DNA from: Poecilobothrus nobilitatus
Lineage: Eukaryota; Arthropoda; Insecta; Diptera; Dolichopodidae
Assembly: GCA_947095535.1 (NCBI GenBank)
Contig: OX352773.1
Span: forward strand, 267,522,515 to 267,586,514
Length of the DNA: 64,000 nt
Reading direction: 5' to 3'
Below the pieces are notes generated by a model, which saw nothing but the letters and a program-made list of their open reading frames with translations, made no database searches and was not told the origin of the DNA. Made by a program: the position numbers and the translations under genes. Below, in pieces: positions 1 through 12,203 of this stretch; position 1 is the stretch's first letter; every line of letters begins with the position of its first letter.

Positions 1-1143
1 GCTAAAACGGCTTTTTCAACGCCTCGAGGTCACTACGAATTTGTCAGGATGCCATTCGGATTAAAGAATGCTCCTGCCACATTCCAACGTACGATTAACT
101 ACGTTTTACGTGATTTCATTAATATTTCTTGTGTAGTAAATCTAGATGATATACTCATCTTCAGTACATCACTCCAAGAACATTTGGAGGTTATTTCAAA
201 TATTTTTCAGAAATTAAGAGAGTTTAATTTAAAAATTCAAATTGACAAATGTACATTTTTAGCAAAAGAATCTGAATATTTAGGCCACCTTTTAACCAAC
301 AAGGGTATCAAACCTAACCCGGCCAAAGTGGAAGTAATAAAAAAATTAAATTTACCAACATCGAGAAAATCAATAAAGAGCTTTTTAGGAATAACGGGCT
401 ATTATCGTAAGTTTATACGCGATTACGCGAAAATAGCCCAACCATTGACTCATTGTTTAGAAAAACATAATAAAATTGATGTAAATAATAGTAAATACGT
501 AGAAGCTTTTGAAAAATTAAAACGGCTAATTACTGAGGATCCTATTCTAAGGTATCCTGACTTCAAATAGAGATTTACTCTGACAACCGACGCGAGCCAA
601 TATGCAATTGGGGCCGTTTTATCACAAAATGGTCACCCTGTTTCCTTCGCGAGCCGTACTCTTAATGAGCATGAGATTAAATATAGTACGATTGAAAAAG
701 AACTTCTTTCAATCGTATGGTCTACAAAATATTATAGACCATACTTATACGGCGTTCAATTTACCATTAAGACAGATCATAAACCATTGGTCTGGTTAAA
801 CTCATTAAAAGAGCCTAACTCTAAGCTCCAAAGATGGAGAATAAAACTGAATGAGTTTGATTTTAATATTGAATATCTAAAGGGTAAGGACAACAAAGTC
901 GCCGACTTTTTGAGTAGAATTGATGTGGAAAACAATGAAATTTATGCTATAGATAATATGAGCGATAGAGCTACAATTCATAGTGCTATCGAAAATTTGG
1001 ATAATGCTATTCCTATTGTAGACAATATTGTTAATAAGTATCTTTCTCAAATACACCTCGTAGAGAATAAATCTGAAGAAATGGAAATAAAATTTAAAAG
1101 ATACAGAAAGTTATATATTTCCACAGAAAATCTCAAAAATTAA
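1..1143 (+). pseudogene. Pol fragment: reverse transcriptase (partial) and RNase H
   Basis: Frame 1 is open from base 1, before the first Met at 49, and encodes the RT palm and thumb of a Ty3/gypsy polymerase. [14 protein letters not shown] (from base 49) and the LDDILIF active-site block are clear, but the usual aromatic residue two before the catalytic Asp pair is Asn here (NLDD). [13 protein letters not shown] marks the connection region. A TAG at 568-570 interrupts the frame, and the same frame then continues with an RNase H domain (TLTTDAS, the catalytic block with [10 protein letters not shown], and TDHKPLVW) up to the stop at 1141. Such enzymes copy the element RNA into DNA in cytoplasmic particles. 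The stop and the altered active site argue that this copy is dead. The family assignment is secure; how well the domains fold was not tested. Confidence 0.88.
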
Positions 1144-1232
1144 AATTACTTAAACGACGTTCTAAGAAGATTTATCAAGTCAGGTACTACAGCTATTTAT
1201 ACTAAATTAAATGACCTCTATTCGCAATTTTT

Positions 1233-2285
1233 CAAAATAAACTTTTTAATCTATTTAGTAATAATTCCAAAATAAAATTTGTAAAATGTTCAAAACTGGC
1301 TGAAGATATTGAAAATGAAGAAGACCTATTACAAATAATAAAACAAGTACATGAAAAAACTAACCACCGCGGTATATTGGAAAACTTTACAGAAATAAAA
1401 GATTTATATTATTTCCCAAACTTAAAAGACTTTATTTACAAATTTGTCAATAACTGTGACGTTTGCAATCTAGCTAAATATGATAGACATCCAAATAAAT
1501 TCAAGTATCAATTATCTGAAACTCCTTCTGAGTTAAACGAAATCGTTCACGCTGATGTCTTTTATTTGCAAAAACAAATATTCTTAACAACTATTGATAA
1601 ATTTAGCAAACATTTAACAGTATCCAAATTAAACGACAGAAATAGCATAACTATAGTTCAGGCCCTAAAACTTAGAAATTCTCTTTTCGGTAAACCCAAA
1701 AAATTTATATTCGACAATGAGTTCGACAGTCTAAACCTTAAGGACTTTTGCAGATTAGAAGAGATTGAAATTCACTTTACATCACCCAGAAGCCATACGG
1801 GAAATTCGGATATAGAAAGAGTTCATGGAACTATATTAGAACATATTAGAATTTTAAATCTTACTGAACCTGATTTAGATACTGAAAGTAAAATACTTAA
1901 AGCTGTTCAAGCTTACAATAGTACAATTCATTCAACAACTGCAACAAAACCTATTGACTTTATTAACGGGAAAGTTCTAGATTTTGACATTATTAAAAAT
2001 AGATTATTAGAAAATAAAAATAAAATTATATCAAAATTAAACGAAAATAGAATAAACTTCGAAATACCAAATACCGATAAAATACTTATAGAAAACCCCG
2101 CCGCAGTTCGTCATAAAGAAATACCAAAATATAAAAAAATTAATTGTAATAAATTCAACAATAAACTAATCGATAACAAAAAGAAAAATATCCATCCATT
2201 TAGAATTAAACGAAACTTTAAAAAATTTACAGGTAATAATTTTACTAATGCTAATTCAAATAAACCCCTGTCAAGCCTTAATTAA
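1233..2285 (+). pseudogene. Pol fragment: integrase
   Basis: This frame differs from that of the RT/RNase H part, so the polyprotein is frameshifted somewhere in 1141-1240. An HHCC zinc-binding module opens the domain: H codons at 1350 and 1365 (H-x4-H), then CDVC about 35 residues later. The catalytic core follows, with Asp in HADVF, Asp in FDNEF and Glu in SDIERVHG; I count 33 residues between the second Asp and the Glu, against about 35 in most integrases. The C-terminal tail is lysine- and asparagine-rich. The protein would insert the reverse-transcribed DNA into host chromosomes. The domain has no internal stop, so only the link to the upstream pol is broken. The end at 2285 overlaps the env-like ORF. 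Confidence 0.85.
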
Positions 2286-3749
2286 CATTCAAAAGTTAGA
2301 AACTGAAGCTGGATTTACAATCATACAACAGGGAAACATTCAAATTATAGAAAACTACCATAAAATTGTTCATAAAATAAACCTTGCAGAAATACAAACA
2401 GCCATAAATCTTATAGAAAATAATATCAACATATCATTTAACCTACCAGATGATGAAATTCAAATGAAAACCTTGAATAATAAAATTAATAATATTAAAC
2501 ATACATTAAAAACTTTAACTACTTTTAGATATAAGAGAGCTCTAATCAATCTTGGTGGTTCAATTCTGAAATGGATATTTGGAACCATGGACGAAGATGA
2601 TCGAATAGAAGTGGAAGACCATTTAAAATCAATTGATGAAAATAACCATAATTTAATAACAAACGCTAATAAACAAATTAAAATAAACGGTAATATCGAA
2701 AATAATTTAAAATTAATTCAAAAAACTATTAACAAAAACAACTTAATGATTAATAAACTTTTAAATGACGTTTCTGTAGATAACAAAAAACTAATCAAAC
2801 AATTTCAATTTTTCCAAATCTTAACAAACATAAACCTCCTAAACGAAGAACTAGAGATAATCCAAGAAAATATAATTTTTTCTAAGCATCAAACTATGAG
2901 TAGATCTATTCTTACACCGGAAGAAATAGACTTATTCGAAATAGATTCATTTAAAATTCAAGAAATAAAAATTTCTCTAGCAATATATGATACTAATCTA
3001 ATATTCGTTCTGGAAATTCCAGTCACAAATAACGTAACAGCTAATAAATTAAAAATTTTACCAGTTCCAAACTCGAATTTCGAAGAACTTAGTATTGATA
3101 CTTTTGATTTTATTTCATATAAAAATAATATTTACTTTTATTCTGAAGAAAGATATATAATGAAATTAAAACCAGTGTCAAATTGTATTCAAAATTTATT
3201 TAATAAAACTTATAACGATTGTACAAAAAATATTGAAACTAACTTAAAACTAATTGAAATTGATACTGGAATTATTTTAATAAAAAATGCAAAAAACTTA
3301 AAATTAAATAACAATTGTAATAATGTTGAATACTTATTAAATAAAAATTATGTATTATCTTTTAAAAACTGTTCAATTGAAATAAATAATATGAAATTTT
3401 CAAATAAACTTAAAGAATTTAAACAAATTATTGTAATTCCAAGTTATACTAAAATTAATAATGTTTCTAAACTAATAAATCTTGAATATTTAAATCATAA
3501 ACAAATTGAAAATTATGATAAAATAGAAGAAATTAGAAATCTGAAAAGAAAAAAAAGAAAATATTAATTTATGTTAACAGTTCTATAGTATTAATGTTTG
3601 TAATAATATCAATTATAATATTTTTAAGAAAAATAAAACAAAGGCAACAATTAGTGGCAATTAACGTAAAGAATAAAGAAAACATCGTTCAGGAGAACAA
3701 TGATCTTAAGGATGGGGTAGTCATCTATCCTGTAAACTTAAATTCATAA
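2248..3749 (+). pseudogene. Env-like (F-type) ORF of errantivirus, frameshifted before the membrane anchor
   Basis: An ORF of 439 codons (2248-3567) follows integrase in the errantivirus env position. About 100 residues in there is a basic cleavage-type site (RYKR) followed directly by a small-residue and hydrophobic stretch (ALINLGGSILKWIFGT) ahead of an acidic DEDD cluster. This is the arrangement of the furin site and fusion peptide in errantiviral Env and baculovirus F proteins. Asn-rich stretches with several N-x-S/T sites follow. The ORF ends in a lysine/arginine-rich tail with no membrane segment. A hydrophobic stretch followed by a charged tail is present in a different frame from about 3567 to the stop at 3747-3749, so an indel in the A-rich run near 3543-3563 probably cut off the anchor. 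No signal peptide is obvious at the annotated Met. Confidence 0.75.
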
Positions 3750-4090
3750 ATTATAAATTCCGTTTTTTCTATATTACTTAAATTGTTCTTTTAAATAAAT
3801 AAAAGTGTCAAATTACAATTCTTACATTTATATTTTTTTTCTCTTCATATAATTTTTTACTGTCGCGATCAAAAATGATGACATCGCGAATAATTGCAAC
3901 TAGTTATTTCTAACTGTATAAAATACAATAAAATATTATCCAACTGTACAAATTTTTATAAAATAAAAGTACAGTTATAATTTGGTCGTTACTAAGTAAA
4001 GTTATATAAAACATAAAATTAATTAAATTAGCTGTCAATACAAAATTATGTTTTAAATTAAGTTATTAAATTAAAATAAATTAAGTTAAA
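3719..4090 (+). repeat. Candidate 3' LTR region
   Basis: The purine-rich stretch AAGGATGGGG (about 3708-3717) precedes AGTCAT, and errantiviral LTRs typically start with AGT after a polypurine tract. The following sequence has a 7-bp stem (TCGCGAT 3863-3869 with ATCGCGA 3883-3889), TATAAA-like boxes near 3915 and several AATAAA signals. Without the 5' LTR neither end can be fixed; 4090 is an arbitrary right limit. Confidence 0.35.
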
Positions 4091-7000
4091 GTAAATTATT
4101 GTGTTTTTTATTTATTTTTATTTTCTTTGAGTGCTTCTAAACCTAAATTTTGCATACTTTGCTTCGAAAACTTTGACAGCTAAAATGAATTACATTATTT
4201 CTTATGGTACTGACCATAGATGTATTAACTAATAGATAGGCAGGCAGTGAAGAAAATATTTTCAGCCAATTTTAAATTCAGAAAAAAGTGAGGCAAATTC
4301 TCATACAATGACAAAACACTACTACATCGAAAATATTGACTGTCGTTGCTACGAATTTTTCAAAAGAGCATTGCTCACTGAATGTATTTTTTAAGTTTCA
4401 GGAGCAGCACTTTTAATATTTTAAAAACATAATTCGAACTAAAATATAAAAATAATCATCATATTATTTATGTTTTGTATTTTTTTATGTTAAATTATAT
4501 GTTAAATTAAAACAATTCTAGATAATTTATTTGGGATAGAATTATTAAACTAATAATGACAACTTATTCCCAAAGGAATCTTTCAACTAAGGTTCATACA
4601 AACTGCAATAAAAACTGGTATTTGTGTAGCCTTTATGTTAGAGTTAATTCCACTTCGAAAATTAAGAAAACCGTAACAAAACAATCATTCCCAAATCAAT
4701 CAACATCTTGCCGTATATATATTTAATCAAATACTACGTTTAAAAAAAGCTTATAACCAAATTTTTTTATGGACTGGTTACCAATTATTGAAATAAAAAA
4801 TTTAAGTTCAAAGCAAATTTTTGTAGTTCAGAAGAATAGTTTTTGGAGAGTAATTTATTATTTTTTAATATTTGATGATCTAAATTAATTTATTGGTTCC
4901 TGAAATTTCTTCTAATATAGCAAAAATACCGCAACTGATTTTAAATTTTTATTTTTTAATTATTTAACAATATATGGAAAACTTTAATTTTTTTAATTTT
5001 TCTTCTATTGTTTTGTTTTAAGGTTTTAATTTTCCTATCCTCATTTTTAATTCTTTCTTTCAAAGGCCGTAATTTTTCTTTCTTTCTTGGTTTTTAGACT
5101 ACAAAGAATGGATTAAATGTTGTGAATAATTTTCCCTTTAAGGAAATTCTCGGATTTTCGTTATTGTTAATTTCATAATATAAAACATTCATGTTATGTG
5201 ATTTAATTAAAAGCAATTTTATGAAAACTAAACTGGAAAACAACATGCCAATTTTATCAAAAGTAAGTTGGTCACGTGAGTAAGGTGTTAACTGCAAAAC
5301 ACTTGACTGCAGCTATACGTTTATCACGTGACTCATTGATAGCCAATTGTAACTGGTTCTACTCCATTCAAAACTTATTGCATATTGCTAACATCCACTT
5401 TGATTTAAGCCCTACATTCTTGGGAAATCTTTAAATCAAAAGAATGAACTATTAAATTTTTGTTGGGAATTTTATAAATTTATATATTAAAAACAAAAAT
5501 TTTAATTCAATAGGTATTTAAAAAATCAAAATATGAACAGTTTAGATTTTTATAATAGTAGCCACGTCACTGGTACAAACATATTTTCAACATCATGTTT
5601 CATATAATTTATTTATGTATTTATTTATATTAATATTACATAAATAAATGTAATGCAATATTATTAAACCATCGGCTACTAAGGCCATTATAGGTTTTTT
5701 TTTATGCTATAATATTTATTTTGTTTATATTATATACTATATATTTACATTATATTTGGTCGTAAGCGGGGTGCAGGGATCGAATTTCTTAGTCCTTAGA
5801 GGTGTTTTATACACATTTATGTATTTTATACATTTAGGTGTTCATACATATGTATGTCAACGTGGTTTAAAAACAGATCAAAAGTTAGAATTGATATGTA
5901 GGATCATAGGTAATTGAATTTTACCACATTAGGTAGAAGTATCTTTATTGTCAAATTATTTGTCCTTTGCCATTGCTTTATTGCTTTATATGCAAATTGG
6001 CATATTTTAATCCATTCGCCAAACAGGAGCACAATTTTGCAAATGTAAAAACGATGGGCTTATACATATGTATGTACATATATAATATGTATTTATTGTA
6101 AATTTATAATTGAATATCCATGCTATAAGGATTGAAATAAAGTTCATTGTAATAAAAAAAAAAACCAAACAAAATTATTTTCTAAATCAATTTATTACTT
6201 ACGATAATTATAATTCAAATTTTATTCTAAAATTAATATATTATTTCATGCTTTTTTTAATGTTTTTTTTATAAGAATCCTTTTATATTTTTAAGAATTT
6301 GATTAAATCTTTTTACAAAATATTTTTATAAGTAGAAAACGATTAAATGTAGGTCAGGTTCGAAAATAATTTATTTAACACTTTATTTTTCAATTTGATT
6401 GAAATTCGAGCTTATAATGTAACATATTTGAGTTTTTTTTTTGTTTTGTAAACTTTTTATATAAAATTAAATAAAAAATTTTACTAATTTGAACGAATAC
6501 CTTATGTATTCTATTTTTCAAAGTTATAAAATACAATAATTTCTTTAGTAAATTTAGTACATACTATTTTCATTTTATAAAATCTCATATACATACATAT
6601 ATGTATATGTAATGTATCTATAATGTTTTTTAAAATAATTTCCATGTAAAATAATTAAATAAGAAAGTTTAAATAAAATTATTTCAAAGATAACGATTTA
6701 ACATTTTTTTAAATTTATTGGGAATGAAAAATAATACATTATAATATATTGATAGAAAAATAATAAACGTGGTTCAGTTGAATAAAACTATGTATGTACA
6801 TATGTATTGCATAGTACTAAATAAAGGTAGAAAATTTTGTGTCTTTTTTTTAAATTATTATGCATGAGATTAATATGCATGAGAAAAAATTTTTAATAGA
6901 ATTTTTTTAACGAACTCAACAAATTTTTATCGTTATACATATTAAAAATTGTCATTATTCAAAGTTTTATAAAAATTAAAAAAGAAATTTTGCTAAATGT

Positions 7001-8751
7001 TATAATTGCTAAAAAATTACAAAATTTGTTTTTTCTTATAAAATTATTAAATTTTTACTAAAAATTTTATTTAGAATATTTAATTTTATTTATGTATAAT
7101 GTATGTATTTATTTAAAGTCTAAATTCAATTTTGATGATCAAGATGCAAATTTTTAAAAGGAAAAATTATTATTTTATGGAATAATGATGTATGAATAGT
7201 TATTCATATAAACATTAAACACTAGTATGTATTTGCATTATTCCACGTTCATACTCTAAAGAAATCAAATTTTAATCAAATTTTAATATTAAAAAAAAAT
7301 ATAATAAATATGTATATATTATGTTGTTTACATTTTACATTAATCTTCAAAAAATGTGTGAATTTACTTATAAAAATCTGCATTGCGATCAAATATGCAG
7401 TAAACTTCTTTTATAGAATTTAACTTTCACATCTGATTTATTTTTAAACACCAAGTAGATTTTAGATTAGATTCAGAATTTAATTTATTTAAATTCAAAG
7501 ATTTAATAAAATCCTAGATTTAAAGATTTTGTAAAAGCAACAATTTGAGCAAAATTTTATTGGCACATACATACATTTCATTTATATTTTATTTTCTTTA
7601 TTTCTAAAACAATTTTTGAAATTACTAATTTTCAGAACATTACTTTTCAATTTGAATAATTCTTGAAAGATTTTTATAAAAAATTTTGAACCTAAATAAG
7701 ATCTTGATCATCAATAATATTTTCATTAAATTTTGAAACTTCTAATAGTTCTTTTTTGATTGTTGCAACATTTTGCTAATATAGCGTTAAATCTTATATA
7801 AATATGTATTATGTTTGTATGAAAAATTTATTTTTTAAAATAGTTTAAAATTTAACAATGATTTGAATTGTAAGTTTTTAAATTTGGCTGCACTATATTA
7901 TATTTTGGCGCTTTCAAAACTTTCGCTCATAAGCTTTTTTTTTTTTGGTTTAAACTATTCTGCTGCTTTGCTACTACACTTAAAATAAAACAAAATAAAA
8001 TAATAAAAAAACTCTATTAGGATGTAAACTGTATGTGTATCTAACAATCAAATAAATTTTTATATGAAATATGGTTGGATTAATTATTTTATGTTTAAAA
8101 AAGTAGGTGAAATATTTAATTTAATAAAATCATATATTTTTTAAAGTAGTTCCGAAATAGCAATAATTAAAATTGAATTGTTCAATACGGTATTTAAAAT
8201 ATGTATTAAATTACAAAAGTATGTATTTTTATTTAATTTTTTAGAGAAGTAGAACCTTCTTTTTTTGTATTTTTTTTTATCCTTAGATCAGAACAACTTT
8301 TTTGTTTTTAAATATTATTTTTAAAAGATTTAAAGAAATTTTGTATTGTCTTATATTGTATTTTGGTTTCATTTTTTTTTTCTTGTGTTAATAATATTTG
8401 CATATATTGCAAAGTTTTTCAGAGAAAGTTAAGATTTTGTTTTTATATATAAATCTGTATTTTGTAATACCTGTATAAATTTCTGATTCACTGCTGATTT
8501 GAACAAAATTTAATATATGTAATATAAATTAAGAGAAAATTCTTATATGAAATCTGTTAAGTTAATTTTAATAGATAATACTATGTAATCGTAAATGAGT
8601 TTTTTAAGAATTTTTAAGAATAAATCAGCATTTTTTTAAATTTTGTCATATTGCAAACAAGTTCAATAACAACATGATTAAGTATCTTCTTTTTAGATTA
8701 TATGATTATATGACTGCTGTTAAATTAATCAACTACTTAATCAAAAAATAC

Positions 8752-8783
<32 letters not shown>

Positions 8784-9047
8784 AATAAGTTTAATTTAAT
8801 TTATTTTTTAATTGTTAAAAGCACAGAAATAGTGATAAACCTTAGGTAATTCACTTAACAATATAAAACATAACAATACTATTTCAAAAATTTCTAAAAT
8901 AGAAAATAAAAAATTTGATTTTTGAGTTAATAACTAAAAAGCAAACTTAAAAGGAAACTTAACATTTCAAATATTAAATTAAAAAAATTATTAATTTTTT
9001 TTTTATAATTTTTTTGTTCGATAATAGAAAATTTATAATGCCTTAAT
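4091..9047. other. AT-rich non-coding region (includes the 3' flank of the RhoGAP gene)
   Basis: No ORF here looks like a conserved protein on either strand. The right part (about 8000-9047) should contain the 3' UTR of the minus-strand RhoGAP gene, but no single poly(A) signal stands out because T-rich and A-rich runs are everywhere. Simple TACATATGTA-type repeats and homopolymers are frequent. The only localised feature I would mark is the pair of CACGTG boxes at 5272-5331. Confidence 0.6.
5272..5331. promoter_or_regulatory. Pair of TCACGTGA palindromes (E-box/CLEAR-like)
   Basis: The 8-bp palindrome TCACGTGA occurs at 5272-5279 and again at 5324-5331, starts 52 bp apart, in a strongly AT-rich setting. 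Each copy is followed by an AP-1-like half (GTAAG and CTCA). This is the core bound by bHLH-Zip proteins of the MITF/TFEB and Max type. There is no adjacent gene start in view, so a role is speculative. Confidence 0.3.
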
Positions 9048-10456
9048 CTATAAATGCGTTGAATCACCTAGAGTACCGTCTGATTTCCGTCGATTTGTTG
9101 GAGGAGGAGGCGCCGGTACTTGAGGTCTTTTAATATTTTGATTTAAACCACGTGGTGAAATTGGCACTTGATTTGTTGGTGTTGTAGAAGTAGTTGTAGT
9201 TGTTGGTGTTGAATTTGTTGTAACTCCAGCTGTAGTGAGACAATTTGTATTATTTAAAGTAGCCGAATTATTAACACTATTATTAGATAAAAGATTATTA
9301 GTTGCTGCACCGGATTCCATTAATATAAAATCTTTTGTTGATGATATTGCACAATCAGCAAATGTTGCCGAATTTTCAAATAATTTTGTTGGTTTGGGTT
9401 TCGGAGTTGGTGTACAACCAGTTAATGATGCATTATTACTTGTGACTGAGGATGGTGTTGACGTTGTTTTGGTTAATTCACCTGTTGTACCAACATCAAT
9501 AATAGCAACTTGCTTTTTATCAACACTATAAAATTGGGCACGTTCTAAAGTTGTAATATGGTTACCACTACCATTATTTGTAGTACATGATAAGCTATTT
9601 GTTGAACATAAACTATTAGTACTATTTGCTAAGTTGCTGTTTAAACTTTTAATAGATGAACCATTACTATTATTGTTGTTCATATTTTGTGCGTTTGAAT
9701 TGGCTGGAGAACCCGATGAGTTCATTCGAAAGCTAGAAGCTTTTTTTATAGATGTAGTACCAGTAGAGTTCTCATGGTTATTACTACCAGTTGTTTGTAA
9801 TGAGATGCCATTCAACGAAGATAAATTTTCGGCATGACGATGGAATTCTGACTGAAATGCATTGTCTGCTCGAAAACTTGTAGGTCGCATTAATGTTACA
9901 GGTCTTTCTGGTATAGATGGTTTTTCACGTATTTCAGGTTTTTCTCTTAGGATACTTTGTTGTGCGCTACTAGTCATTTCATCATTTGTTACAAGTGATA
10001 AATTTTCAGTACTTTTTGTAATATTTAAAATTGTTCTCGGCATTGCCACAGGCTTTGGTGGTATTTTATCATTTGATCGATTTTTATACGTTGCTCTATT
10101 TAAAGTGAATGAATCAATTGGCTGATTTGCTGGTCTTGGTGGTTTATCTGGTTTAGTTTGACTTTTATCCGATGCATAAACAGTTTGGGACGTGCCATCA
10201 CATTTTTGAGTTGATTGTTGTTGTTGTATATTAGAGTTATTAGTATTATGATTTCCATTTTGATTTACAGAGGAATTTGTGCTAGCTGTTGACGAAACCA
10301 TAGACGACGACATTTTATTAGCACTACTTGGAGGTGTTGGAGCAGAAGCTTTATTATGCTTTCGCCTTGGCAATAATTTAGGACTTCCTCCTTGTGATGG
10401 ACTAGCATCTGATAAAGAATCATTGGAATGACTTCGACCAATTGATGCGTTATCGG
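9048..10456 (-). CDS. RhoGAP92B: RhoGAP92B/ARHGAP17-44 ortholog, last coding exon (low-complexity C-terminal tail)
   Basis: This exon encodes residues 523-991 of the predicted 991-residue protein. The acceptor (ATTGCAG before 10456) joins in phase to the donor at 10515. The tail is unstructured: Asn/Ser/Thr-rich runs, several proline-rich patches (DKPPRPANQP, REKPEIREKPSIPERP) and, near the end, KRPQVPAPPPPTNRRKSD. As I remember it, the Drosophila protein ends with a very similar IS-P, KRP-VPAPPPPTN block, which supports orthology. The proline patches are plausible SH3 ligands, as in vertebrate RICH proteins. The last four residues are STHL, a class I PDZ-ligand pattern comparable to STAL at the end of ARHGAP17/44. 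From memory the fly protein is about 740 residues, so this tail looks expanded. The stop is at 9048-9050. Confidence 0.9.
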
Positions 10457-10515
10457 CTGCAATTAAAAATTAATTTTATAGAAAAGAATTTATTTAATTT
10501 AAAATAAATTCTTAC

Positions 10516-11620
10516 CTATTAGAATACGACTAGTATCATGACTGCTGCTTCTTGAATGTGTTTGGTAAGAAGTTGATTGATTTTGATTATGTGTTTGATG
10601 GTTTGTTATTGATTGATGTTGGTTTTCGTTCATTATAGCTTGACTTTCATTCATCACATTAGATGATGTCGTTGTAAGACTATTCATAATATTACTGTTA
10701 TTGTTAATGGATGTCTCATCAATAAATAATTTATCTTTTAATGTTAATGCGAATTCAACCTCAGCACCGTTAAAAAAGAAATCCCAATCACTGACTAATA
10801 ATTCAACAATAATATTAACATTTGCTGAACTGGAAACTTGTAATGAAAAATTTTGACTATCTTTTGATGAATCTGGTGGCCAAAGTATGTTAGGTGACAT
10901 TACAATTGCAATATTTTGTGATGTCATTTTATTTTTATCACTATGTTGGCATAAATGCCATAAAAATTTCGTTAAATATTTTAAATTATCATAATTTTCT
11001 TTTGGTAATTGATTTACAGCATTTTTAATTGCACTTTTACGTTCGGCTGGTGTTGAACGCTGTGCTGCCGATAAAAACTGCTCATATAAACCAAATGTTA
11101 ATAACGGTTCTGGTAATTCACGTAAATACGACTTTAAAACACATGCTGCCAAATGAACATCTTGATAATCTTGTTGTAGTGGTGGTATTGCATATTGGGC
11201 ATCTATTGCATTTTTAAATCTTTTTAATTTTGTTCCAGCACAGTTTACTCTAAGCAAACCTTCTTCATTTAAACCACGTTCTAATAATATTAAGCAGCAT
11301 AGCTCAATAACATATGATATTTCTCGACCAGTTGAACTTAAATGATCCTTAATTTGTACACCAAAAATTTTCTTCTTTTTACAGCTTTCGATATGATTAT
11401 TTATTTCTTCTAAATTTGTGTCAATTTGTTTTAATGATTTTTCATAAAAATTTCTTTGACACTCCATTAACGTTTTTATACATTTCCCAATTTCTTCATC
11501 TTTAGCAATTAACTCAAACATTTGAGCTGCATAGGAATCACGTTCTTTCTCTAATTTTGTTTCCCATTCTTCCAGATCGGATTTCAACTGTTTTAATTTG
11601 GCATCATCATTACGAGGGTT
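10516..11620 (-). CDS. RhoGAP92B: RhoGAP92B/ARHGAP17-44 ortholog, exon with end of BAR and the RhoGAP domain
   Basis: The exon encodes residues 155-523 (split codon). The acceptor is TTGTAG before 11620 (phase 0) and the donor is GTAAG at 10515. The first ~80 residues finish the coiled BAR domain (LEEWETKLEKERDSYAAQMF). The RhoGAP domain runs from about residue 240 to 435. The catalytic arginine finger is Arg278 in EEGLLRVN; KSYLRELPEPLLTF (around 317-330) and NIAIVMSPNILWPP (around 390-403) are the other conserved boxes. The domain speeds GTP hydrolysis by Rho-family GTPases (Rac/Cdc42 for the RICH family) at membranes curved or sensed by the BAR domain. All key residues are present. It is followed by a Gln/Ser/His-rich linker. 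Confidence 0.95.
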
Positions 11621-11688
11621 CTACAATAAAAAATAAAAAAAAATTAAATAAATTATTTACTTTTATTTATTTTTAATCAAAATCTTAC

Positions 11689-11864
11689 ATCACAAGCCTT
11701 TCTTATAGAACTACATTCATTTAAATATCTAGATACAGCTCTTCTATGTGTGGCTATGTCTTGAATATCTTTTTCTAAAATAATTTTTAATTGTTTTGCA
11801 ACTTTTTCATCTGTTTCGATTTCAGTGTCAACAGCACTCTTAGCAATTTCCTTTTCTAACTCAC
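11689..11864 (-). CDS. RhoGAP92B: RhoGAP92B/ARHGAP17-44 ortholog, BAR-domain exon
   Basis: A 176-nt exon with a clean acceptor (CTTGTAG before 11864, phase 1) and donor (GTAAG at 11688, phase 0). It encodes about residues 96-154: ELEKEIAKSAVDTEIETDEK and onward through a KNILDKEIQEI-like helix, matching the central BAR helix of Drosophila RhoGAP92B as I remember it. BAR domains dimerise into crescent-shaped coiled coils that bind curved membrane. The residues are almost all helix-formers and charged, with no proline. Confidence 0.9.
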
Positions 11865-11970
11865 CTACAAGCAAAAAAAAAAAAAATAGATGTCATCATA
11901 GTCTTCATTAAGTTTTTGCATGTTATTCAACTCGAATTTCAAGAATTCTATCTAAAGACTTTTTACTTAC

Positions 11971-12203
11971 CGCATTTCTTAAGGATATTACAAAGTACTA
12001 AATCATTTGGTAACTGACTTGATGATTCTTCAAGTGCTTGTCCTAATTTAAATTCATGAACCTTTTTTATTCTTTTATCTCTTTCTTGATCACTAGATGA
12101 TGGTATTATTTTCTTATGAATTTTTTCTAATACGTCTTTGTATTTTTCCACTTGTTTTTCAATTTTTGTTATTTCCTCATCTTTTGTATCCGAACGAGAG
12201 GAT
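11971..12203 (-). CDS. RhoGAP92B: RhoGAP92B/ARHGAP17-44 ortholog, N-terminal BAR exon
   Basis: A 233-nt exon; acceptor CTTTCAG before 12203, donor GTAAG at 11970. It encodes about residues 18-96, starting SSRSDTKDEEITKIEKQVEK and ending NILKKCG. The first base (A) completes an Arg codon whose first two bases come from the small exon at 46227-46279; the resulting join SRSSRSD resembles the SRSSKSDSKD join of the fly protein. The exon supplies the first BAR helix and the DKR-KK loop before LGQALEES. No in-frame Met is present near its start, which is what prompted the search for a distant first exon. Confidence 0.9.

Larger units (their letters stand above)
1..4090 (+). mobile_element. Ty3/gypsy errantivirus-like LTR retrotransposon, 5' part outside window, decayed
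   Basis: The order RT, RNase H, integrase, env-like ORF on one strand is that of insect errantiviruses (gypsy/17.6/297 group). The window opens inside the RT domain, so gag, protease, the 5' LTR and the primer-binding site are not visible. The coding part is broken by an in-frame stop between RT and RNase H (568-570), a stop and frame change between RNase H and integrase (1141-1240), and a frame change before the env membrane anchor (about 3543-3567). The integrase ORF and the env ORF overlap by 38 bases, as expected when env is made from a spliced RNA. The right boundary is uncertain because no second LTR is in view to compare with. Confidence 0.85.

Noticed and set aside
9235..10125. Plus-strand ORFs opposite RhoGAP exon 5
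   Set aside because: They are the antisense of Asn/Ser/Thr-rich coding sequence, which rarely gives stops; they have no family motifs.
10265..10462. Minus-strand ORF beginning MQPITHQLVEV
   Set aside because: It is the wrong frame across the start of exon 5; the spliced frame is supported by the acceptor and by homology.
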